A program made the translations under genes and the position numbers. From contig OZ244935.1 in NCBI GenBank assembly GCA_965222005.1, forward strand, positions 1,674,001 through 1,738,000: a stretch of DNA of 64,000 bases, read 5' to 3'. Positions 45,599-52,579 of this stretch are shown piece after piece (the first letter of the stretch is position 1; each line of letters starts with the position of its first letter). The notes under the pieces are model-generated. The model was not told where the DNA came from, ran no database searches, and saw only the letters and a list, made by a program, of their open reading frames with translations. This stretch comes from CBDCTM01 sp965222005. GTDB lineage: Bacteria > Bacteroidota > Bacteroidia > Chitinophagales > Saprospiraceae.

Positions 45599-47380
45599 AT
45601 GTCAAATAAAAAAGAAGCATACCTTCGCCATTCACAATATTATCTAAAGGTCTTAGATAAAGCCGACTCCCTTTACAAACAAGGTGGAGATAATTTTTTT
45701 AATGCCATTCAAGAATTTGACCTAAATTGGAGTAACATCAATTTGGGTTTCAATAGGTGTTCTTCAAATTTGGAAGAAATGAATTTAGCATTGCTTTGCA
45801 AAGACTATCCTGATGTAGGTGCTCATTTACTTCAAATAAGACTTAATGCTGAGGAGCGTATTAAATGGCGGAATAAATCTTTAAAAGCCGCTCGATTCGC
45901 AAATGACCTTCGCAAACAAGCTTCTCATTTAGTATGCATCGGAAATGCATATGATGAAATGGGAAATACGAAAGAAGCTATTAATTATTATTTAAAAGCA
46001 ACTGAGATAAATCAAGACTTTGAAGATGACAGTAGTTACATAAATGCTTTATGTAATTTAGGTATTGCTAAGCTAAATTCAGGAGATATTGCAGGGAGTA
46101 TTGAACAACTTGAAGAATGTCTATCTTTATTAGATAGTGGAATTGGCTTTGTAAATAGAATATCACTTCCAAATACCCCTCAACAACCAACCACAATCAT
46201 CATTGATAATGTATTACCTGAGTTTAATGAAGGAACAACTTTAATTACTATCCTATTATCACTAAGTAGGGCTTATCTTGCAAAGGGAGATAGTGAGAAG
46301 GCAATGACGCTCTCGATTCAAGCACTTTTAAATAGTAAAAAAAATGATTTTATTATTGGTCAAATTAACGCATTAAGCAACCTGGGTTTAATTTATAGTG
46401 TGAAAGGTAATTACGAGAAAGCATTAGATTCTTTAAAGGAAGCCTTGGAGAATGTAATAAATATTAATTACGTTTATTTAGAGCTTCAAATTCGTGCTAA
46501 TTTAGGTGCTGTTATGGTTGATGCTGGTGAATTTGAGAAAGGAATTGAAAATTTCAATGATTCTATTGAATTGGCAAAAAAAATAGGAAATAAAAAGCTT
46601 GAAATTTCAGGACTTGTCTCATTATCTGAGGCATGGCTGATGGGGAATAAACCACAAAAAGTCCTGGAAGTTCTTTCGGTGGTTTTAGAAAAAGCAAAAA
46701 CAGCAAATAATAATAAAGCTCTGTTGAGAATTTATAATACTTGGGCACAAGCGTTTGAACATTTAGGCCAGATAAGAAACGCAGCTTCATACTATGAGAA
46801 GCAATTAAACTTGGCAAGAGAGGTTGGAGATAAACTCCAAGAAGGATATGCTTTAGGAAATATTGGCGTTGTAATAAAAAATAGTGGTAACCCTAAACTA
46901 GCATTGGACTATTATGAAGAAGCAATGATAATTTTTGACAAAGTTGGGGGTACTAAAGACTTAGCTGCTACAATCGGAGATATGGGTGTTGCATATAAAA
47001 ATCTTGGGCAACTAGAAAAGGCAATGGACTGTTATAAAACTCAATTGAAGTTGGCCACTGAATTAAATCATCGAAGAATGATAGCCCTTTCTTTGCTTAA
47101 CATCGCAAATCTGAATTCTCGTCTTGGTATATACGACAAGGTCTTAGACTATTATGAACAAGCACTTACTATTTTTAAGGAAATTGGTTCTCTTACAGAA
47201 GTATGTGATACTCTTAACAATCTAGGTTCTTATTTTTTATTAATGGGAAAACTAGAATTGGCTTTGTCATATTATGAGCAACAACTTCAATTGGCTAAAG
47301 AGATAAATTATCCAAAAGGAATTTCTTTAGCCCGAACAAATATTCAAATATTACATCTCAAAAAAAATAGAGGTTATTAA
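45599..47380 (+). CDS. TPR protein, probable sensor half of the STAND pair
   Basis: 593 aa composed almost entirely of tetratricopeptide repeats (roughly 12; for example NAYDEMGNTKEAINYYLKAT, GVAYKNLGQLEKAMDCYKTQ, NNLGSYFLLMGKLELALSYY). The N-terminus AYLRHSQYYLKVLDKADSLY resembles the linker that joins NB-ARC and TPR parts in single-chain STAND proteins. The in-frame upstream codons include a TGA at 45,593 and the NB-ARC frame is offset, so the split needs both a stop and a frame change. It may be a true two-gene form or a damaged single gene. The integrase remnant follows 45 bp after the stop. Confidence 0.82.
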   Translation: MSNKKEAYLRHSQYYLKVLDKADSLYKQGGDNFFNAIQEFDLNWSNINLGFNRCSSNLEEMNLALLCKDYPDVGAHLLQIRLNAEERIKWRNKSLKAARFANDLRKQASHLVCIGNAYDEMGNTKEAINYYLKATEINQDFEDDSSYINALCNLGIAKLNSGDIAGSIEQLEECLSLLDSGIGFVNRISLPNTPQQPTTIIIDNVLPEFNEGTTLITILLSLSRAYLAKGDSEKAMTLSIQALLNSKKNDFIIGQINALSNLGLIYSVKGNYEKALDSLKEALENVININYVYLELQIRANLGAVMVDAGEFEKGIENFNDSIELAKKIGNKKLEISGLVSLSEAWLMGNKPQKVLEVLSVVLEKAKTANNNKALLRIYNTWAQAFEHLGQIRNAASYYEKQLNLAREVGDKLQEGYALGNIGVVIKNSGNPKLALDYYEEAMIIFDKVGGTKDLAATIGDMGVAYKNLGQLEKAMDCYKTQLKLATELNHRRMIALSLLNIANLNSRLGIYDKVLDYYEQALTIFKEIGSLTEVCDTLNNLGSYFLLMGKLELALSYYEQQLQLAKEINYPKGISLARTNIQILHLKKNRGY

Positions 47381-47425
47381 ATGCTATTTTAAAATTAATT
47401 GCTTGGTTGTAAAATTAACTGTGTA

Positions 47426-47580
47426 AGATACAGTATGCTCCTTCAGCATTAAATGAAGGCGCAGACAGGAATACTGTTAGCCACCTACTCGACCATGAAA
47501 ATTTTAGTACGATTGATAATTATGCGGGTAGAGCGGATGATGAAAAAGTATTGAAGGCAATGGAAATTTTGAGACTTAAA
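47426..47580 (+). pseudogene. Duplicate of the integrase 3' end
   Basis: 155 bp matching the integrase gene 43,611-43,766 at about 90% (14 substitutions and one 1-bp gap by eye). It encodes ALNEGADRNTVSHLLDHE onward and continues a few codons further (LRLKEVSDHTH). The copy starts abruptly at AGATACAGTA, exactly in the catalytic Arg motif, and has no upstream integrase sequence. Together with the intact integrase it brackets the STAND pair. Confidence 0.85.
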
Positions 47581-47610
47581 GAAGTTAGCGACCATACCCA
47601 TTAAGTCTTT

Positions 47611-47919
47611 TTATTTTTCAGTTTTATTTTCGTTGTACCACTCCAAGAGTTCATCCCTGATATACTCATAAACATTTGACATTATTAATTGCACAGGAGT
47701 TGATTGTCAATAGACTGGTCAAGATTGTGGTTCTGAACAAGCTAATCGAAGATCACTCATTGCGACTTCTAATAACTGATAATTGTACATTGGCACATAA
47801 CCTTCTGCAATTTCGTGTATTATGTCGTGTGCGTTATCTTCTTTAATTTCTTCACCTTTTTCAAGACGGTCTTTTAAATCCTCCGTAGCATTTAGTACCA
47901 GTTCGTGTATTGTTGGCAT
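47611..47919 (-). CDS. Small mobile-element protein, readable only with UGA as glycine
   Basis: One continuous 103-codon frame ending in TAA, with in-frame TGA at codons 67 (47,719-47,721) and 71 (47,707-47,709). The translation runs MPTIHELVLNATEDLKDRLE, then HDIIHEIAEGYVPMYNYQLL, then LACSEPQS-(TGA)-PVY-(TGA)-QSTPVQLIMSNVYEYIRDEL. I recall a family of small plasmid/ICE proteins with the pattern IHEIADS.VP.Y..., EPELGPA and TPVNII...IYE; the first TGA falls on its conserved Gly. Under the standard code the protein stops at 66 aa before the conserved C-terminal part. Function unknown. Confidence 0.72.
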
Positions 47920-48014
47920 GATTGAAATTGGTTACGATTAAAAAAATAAGGTAAACCGCTTGGATGTGCCGCTAACGGAAGTGAAGTTATTAATTTCCTT
48001 TCTATTATTCATAA

Positions 48015-48050
48015 ATTCAATCAACTTCTTGACCATGAAAGTTTTAGTAT
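48015..48050 (+). pseudogene. Short, more diverged integrase 3'-end remnant
   Basis: About 33 bp match the integrase codons for HLLDHENFSTI (here QLLDHESFSMI); 27 of 33 positions agree and most differences fall at third codon positions. No flanking integrase sequence remains. If real, it is a third copy of the same gene end, older than the one at 47.4 kb. Confidence 0.45.
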
Positions 48051-48094
48051 GATTCAATTATGAACGCAATATCTTCTTTTGTTAATGTAGCCAT
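48044..48094 (-). pseudogene. Truncated start of a fifth gene in the methyltransferase operon
   Basis: Directly after the original stop of the receiver gene (48,098-48,100) an ATG at 48,094 opens MATLTKEDIAFIIESY and then TAA. The spacing of 3 bp is typical of operon genes, and the codons run into the integrase-like remnant, suggesting a downstream gene was cut off by a recombination event after about 13 codons. Its identity cannot be read. Confidence 0.45.
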
Positions 48095-48392
48095 TATTTA
48101 TGTTTTTGTAAAATCATGGTCAAAAGCATTACGAGTGTAAAATCCGGCCATACTGACCCACCCATTTCGGAGTTGTTGACCCACCCCCAATTAGGGCAAA
48201 TGTTAGTAACATTTCGGTCATACTGACCCACCTAAGCTTGTTAGGAGGAGCCGTCATTCCGGCATATTGACCCCCTTGATTTGTTTTAGGCGACTGTCAT
48301 TCCGGCGTACTGACCCGCCTTATATATAGTGGATACTTACGATTAAATAGCCATGTTCGCAGTTTTTTTCAAGCAAAAAAACGGTCAAGAAC

Positions 48393-49958
48393 ATGGGACA
48401 ATTTAAACGTATGGATCAAGTAAGAACGATTATTAAAACCTATATCAGCACGAGTTCTCTTCGCGCCACAGCAAGTAGATTACAAGTTTCTAAAAACACA
48501 GTGAAGCATTATGTAAGACTTGGGAAAGCCTTTGATGAAGATCTTGCGCGAGTTCTTTCATTGGACGATTCCGCTTTCACTGCGGTGTTTTATCCCTCTA
48601 AAAATACAGTGGCTGAACAACGAAAAGAGGCTTTTAAAAGTAAGATTGATGATTGGATAAAAGAATTAAAACGAGTGGGTGTAACTCGCTATTTATTGTG
48701 GGAGGAGTACATCGAAGAACACCCAGATGGTTATAGTTACACTCAATTTTGTGAACACTTTAAACGCGAGATAGGACGACGAGATTTGACGATTAGCTTA
48801 GCGCACCAAGCAGGTAATGTCATGCAAGTAGACTTCGCTGGAAAGAAAATGCGATGGGTAGATTTAACTACTGGAGAAGTTCATGAATGCGAAGTTTTGG
48901 TAGCGGTGATGCCACATAGTCAATATACTTTTGCCATCGCACTTCCCTCTCAAAAGGTAGCTGACTTTATTTATGGATTAAATCAAGCGCTTCTTTTTTT
49001 CGGTAAACTACCTCAAGTTATTTTATCCGATAATCTAAAATCATATGTTAGTCGAGCTGATAAATACGAACCTACTTTTAATGAATTATGTGTACAATTA
49101 GCTGCACATTATCAGCTCGATTTAAGTGCCACTCGCGTTGGAAAACCCAAAGATAAAGCGAGTGTAGAAAACATGGTGAATACGGTTTACAGACGCATTT
49201 ATGCTCCATTGAGAAACGAGACTTTTCATAGTATAGAGGAGTTAAATGCAGCAATCACAGAGCAGCTAAGCCAACATAATAATAAACCCTATCAACAAAA
49301 ACAAGGTACACGCAAAAGTGTTTTTGAAGCTTTTGAATTGCCTGTAATGAGATCACTCCCTTGTGATCTGTTTGAACTTAAAAAGACCATCACACCTCAA
49401 GTTAGAAGGAACTATCATGTTTTTCTAGGAGAGGACAAAGCTTTTTACTCTGTCCCTTTTCAATATGCAAAACAACAAGCGACCGTCATTTACACCTCAA
49501 AAAATGTAGAGGTATATATTGATAATCAACGGGTTGCAACTCACAAGCGAGTTTACTACACCGGGTCACAACAGTACCAGACAAAAATGGAACATATGCC
49601 TCGGTCGCACAGGGAGTGGAAAAAAGCAAAAGGCTTTGATGCCGCTTATTTTCTTAGTCAGGCTGAGCAAATAGGTCCTGCTACTCGCTGGGCTATCCAG
49701 CATATTCTACTCTCCAGAATCCATGAAGCCCAATCTTATGGTAGCTGCCAAGGTATTTTAGGTTTTGCAAAAAAGTATAATTCTGAACGTTTGGAGCGAG
49801 CTGCTCTTCGTTGCCAAAAAGCAGATAAGGCAAGCTATTACATGATCAAAAATATCTTAGTTCGAAAACTCGACACCGTTGATGATCAACTTGAATTATT
49901 TGACTCACTCACAATAGGGGAACACGAAAATATAAGAGGCCCTGAGGCTTATCAATAG
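48393..49958 (+). CDS. istA: IS21 transposase IstA
   Basis: 521 aa. An N-terminal helix-turn-helix (SSLRATASRLQVSKNTVKHY) is followed by a DDE integrase core: Asp in VMQVDFAGKKMRWVD, Asp in LPQVILSDNLKSYVSRAD, Glu in GKPKDKASVENMVNTVYRRI. A C-terminal beta domain follows (KAFYSVPFQYAKQQATVIYT). It is complete and paired with istB 87 bp downstream. Ends in TAG. Confidence 0.95.
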   Translation: MGQFKRMDQVRTIIKTYISTSSLRATASRLQVSKNTVKHYVRLGKAFDEDLARVLSLDDSAFTAVFYPSKNTVAEQRKEAFKSKIDDWIKELKRVGVTRYLLWEEYIEEHPDGYSYTQFCEHFKREIGRRDLTISLAHQAGNVMQVDFAGKKMRWVDLTTGEVHECEVLVAVMPHSQYTFAIALPSQKVADFIYGLNQALLFFGKLPQVILSDNLKSYVSRADKYEPTFNELCVQLAAHYQLDLSATRVGKPKDKASVENMVNTVYRRIYAPLRNETFHSIEELNAAITEQLSQHNNKPYQQKQGTRKSVFEAFELPVMRSLPCDLFELKKTITPQVRRNYHVFLGEDKAFYSVPFQYAKQQATVIYTSKNVEVYIDNQRVATHKRVYYTGSQQYQTKMEHMPRSHREWKKAKGFDAAYFLSQAEQIGPATRWAIQHILLSRIHEAQSYGSCQGILGFAKKYNSERLERAALRCQKADKASYYMIKNILVRKLDTVDDQLELFDSLTIGEHENIRGPEAYQ

Positions 49959-50045
49959 GTATCTATTGAACTCAATAACATTTATTTTTTAACTACTCCC
50001 TTAGATAATATAAAATTATAAAGGGATATAAAACAATCAATAATT

Positions 50046-50780
50046 ATGAAAAACGGATCTCTGGAAATTATGAGAATGCTAAAATTAACAGGCATGGCGG
50101 ATGCTTACGAGGCAGCTCTTGGATTACCAATCAACCAGCAAGCAGACGCACATGAAATGATTGCCAATCTGATTGATGCAGAAAAACAGCATCGTTGGCA
50201 CAAGCGAATGAAAATGTTTTTAAGACTCTCCAAACTTCGTTATCAAGCCAACATTCAAGACATCGATTGTTCTAAAACAAGAAATCTCTCCAAGGAAAAA
50301 TTAATGCTCCTTGCAGACTGTGCTTACCTCGACCGAGGAGAAAATGTTTTGATTACCGGCGCCACTGGTTGTGGTAAATCATACCTGGCTTGCGCTTTAG
50401 GAAATAACGCTTGTGTCAATGGATACCGAACACTTTACTTTAACATGAATCGATTCACCGAACAGATCGCTTTAGCCAAAACAGACGGCACCTTAATCAA
50501 GTGGATGGACAGATTAAAAAAAGCTAAACTCATCATCTTTGATGACTTTGGATTACAACCCATCACACATCAGGTAAAGTTAATCTTGTTACAGATTTTG
50601 GAAGACCGTTACGAAAACGCCGCTACTATTATTTGCTCTCAACTGCCAGTGAGTAAATGGCACCAATATTTTAATGAACCAACTTTGGCAGATGCCATCC
50701 TTGACCGGATCGTCCCCAAAGCACATCGAATAGAATTAAAAGGAAAAAGTTTAAGGAAACCTATAAATCAACTATCTTAG
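50046..50780 (+). CDS. istB: IS21 helper ATPase IstB
   Basis: 244-aa AAA+ ATPase that assists IstA in target selection. Walker A is ITGATGCGKSYLACALGN, Walker B is LIIFDDFGLQPI, and the C-terminal DAILDRIVPKAHRIELKG is characteristic (DRxxxxxHxIxLxGxSxR). Complete; ends in TAG 75 bp before the right end of the element. Confidence 0.95.
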   Translation: MKNGSLEIMRMLKLTGMADAYEAALGLPINQQADAHEMIANLIDAEKQHRWHKRMKMFLRLSKLRYQANIQDIDCSKTRNLSKEKLMLLADCAYLDRGENVLITGATGCGKSYLACALGNNACVNGYRTLYFNMNRFTEQIALAKTDGTLIKWMDRLKKAKLIIFDDFGLQPITHQVKLILLQILEDRYENAATIICSQLPVSKWHQYFNEPTLADAILDRIVPKAHRIELKGKSLRKPINQLS

Positions 50781-50782
50781 CA

Positions 50783-52579
50783 TCATTGAAATCGTAAGTT
50801 ATCCACATGGGTCAATGACTCCGAAATGGGTGGGTCAGCAACTCCGGAATTTGCATTACGAGAAAGATAACTCATAAAGTTTTGAAGCAAGTCGGTAGAA
50901 AATGGGGGCTGAAGATTAGAGATTCTGGTTATGTCAAATGTTAATGTCTGGGTTCTATTATTTAAGACTCGTGCATTGTCAATGTCATACCCCTTAAATA
51001 GTTGCCCATATAAAATAGCTTCTTTTAATTCATCTTTATTGGCACTTCTCAGTCTTTTAAAACTCTGAATTCCTTTTTTATATTTTGAAAATATTTTGTG
51101 GAGGATTTTATATTTATTTTCCCAAGATTCTTGAATAGCTGTGGAGTCTGATTTTGATTTATTTAAATCGATACAAGAAATGCCCTTGCTGTTGAATACT
51201 GCTAAATCTAAAGGGTACAAACTTATCGTCTTAAATGTAGAAAACCTTATAATTTTGCATTTAGACCCTTCTATATTCTTATCTTGTAATAAATAAATGC
51301 TATCCAATTGACCTTTAGAATATCTTTTATACACTTCCTCTTCGATTAAATCAACAGGCAGTAAAAAGCCAGTATCATAGTTTCTTGTTTTACTTCCTCT
51401 ATATCCATTATTTCTTACCATCAAATTACAAGGCTGTCCTAATAGGATATATTCTTTTCCTCCAATTTTAAAAATATCTCCATTTCTAATCGGAAAATGA
51501 AGTGTGTTTAAAATGTTTGATTCAAGATAAATTTCTTTTTGTCTAATTTCATTAGTTTGAGAGGAATCCGTTGGTGTTGATGCCCCACTTTTAATCTTTT
51601 CAATTTTTCTGATTTGTCCCAACCTCTGGTTTATTTCTGTTCTTTTGGTAGGTCGGATAAATGATAACAAAGCTTTTCGTGATGTCAGGATGTTACTTAT
51701 TCTAATTAAAGTGAATATCTCCCATACCCCCTCTTTTTTTGAAGATTTTTGAATGATATGGTTGAAAGAGTCGGGATTTAAATTTTCTATTTCATTAATG
51801 GTATCCTTGAATGCTTTTTTCAAAGCATCTATTGATATTTTTTTTAAAGATTCCACTTCATCGATTAAAAGTGTATTTTTAATTCCTTCTGCAAGTCCAG
51901 GTAAATAAGAATCATCTGAAAATCTTTTTTTGGAAATTGTATAAAATTTGTTTTTGTCTAAATTGTATTCTCTGCAATACTGATTTCTTCTTTCGTTCTC
52001 TTCTTCAACATTGAACAAGTGTGAGAATAAGCCGCAAAATATATTATCATTAACATCCTCATTCACAAGCAGTTCTTGAGTTAAATCTATTCCGTTTCTG
52101 CCATCTCCAAGAGGAGCACCACTAAAATCAATATCAAAAAGACATAGTGCTTTTGACTCATTTGATATGGATGTTAAAATATTATCTTTGTTATCTACCC
52201 ATTCATTCGGAGAAAACAGCTCAATCTTATCTTTTAAATACTTTTTTAACCTCAAAGGAGCTAAAGAATTATTTAAATCTTCTTCATTACCTTCAAATTT
52301 TAGTAACTCAATATATAATTCTCGTTTTCCATCTTCATCAGCACCTTCCCATAATTCTTTAATTTTTTTCTCAAAAACTGAACGTGGTAATTCCCAATTC
52401 TCGAATAATTCTTTTCGAGGCTTTTTTGCATGTAAAGCAAGTAATGACCCAATAAATATTTCCTTTAACTCATTTACTGAACATTTGTCATCAATGTAAT
52501 ATATTTTGCTAATGCTAAGTTCGGAAAGCATCGTATTAATTGCTCCTTGAGCTTGCTGAATCGTTCTATCTATGCTCAT
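50783..52579 (-). CDS. Large receiver-domain protein, C-terminus altered by IS21
   Basis: 598 aa. The N-terminal part looks like a response-regulator receiver with a large insertion: acidic pair in SISKIYYIDDKCSVN, the phospho-acceptor region ALCLFDIDFSGAPLGDGRNG, and Lys in KNKFYTISKKRFSDD. The rest (about 230-598) is unassigned and may be the effector. The start overlaps the kinase-like gene stop (ATGA). The last 22 codons come from the IS21 end; without the IS the frame would end SRNAFDHDFTKT at 48,098 (584 aa). The pair with the upstream kinase suggests phosphorelay signalling. Confidence 0.72.
   Translation of the reverse strand: MSIDRTIQQAQGAINTMLSELSISKIYYIDDKCSVNELKEIFIGSLLALHAKKPRKELFENWELPRSVFEKKIKELWEGADEDGKRELYIELLKFEGNEEDLNNSLAPLRLKKYLKDKIELFSPNEWVDNKDNILTSISNESKALCLFDIDFSGAPLGDGRNGIDLTQELLVNEDVNDNIFCGLFSHLFNVEEENERRNQYCREYNLDKNKFYTISKKRFSDDSYLPGLAEGIKNTLLIDEVESLKKISIDALKKAFKDTINEIENLNPDSFNHIIQKSSKKEGVWEIFTLIRISNILTSRKALLSFIRPTKRTEINQRLGQIRKIEKIKSGASTPTDSSQTNEIRQKEIYLESNILNTLHFPIRNGDIFKIGGKEYILLGQPCNLMVRNNGYRGSKTRNYDTGFLLPVDLIEEEVYKRYSKGQLDSIYLLQDKNIEGSKCKIIRFSTFKTISLYPLDLAVFNSKGISCIDLNKSKSDSTAIQESWENKYKILHKIFSKYKKGIQSFKRLRSANKDELKEAILYGQLFKGYDIDNARVLNNRTQTLTFDITRISNLQPPFSTDLLQNFMSYLSRNANSGVADPPISESLTHVDNLRFQ

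Larger units (their letters stand above)
48136..50855 (+). mobile_element. IS21-family element with 7-bp target duplication
   Basis: 2,720 bp, from TGTAAAATCCGG at the left to GGAATTTGCA at the right, flanked by TTACGAG on both sides (48,129-48,135 and 50,856-50,862). The ends share CTGACCCACCCATTTCGGAG in inverted orientation. The left end holds several further copies of the TACTGACCC-type site (48,151, 48,221, 48,265, 48,308), the multiple transposase sites typical of IS21. It carries istA and istB and interrupts the 3' end of the receiver gene. Confidence 0.9.
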
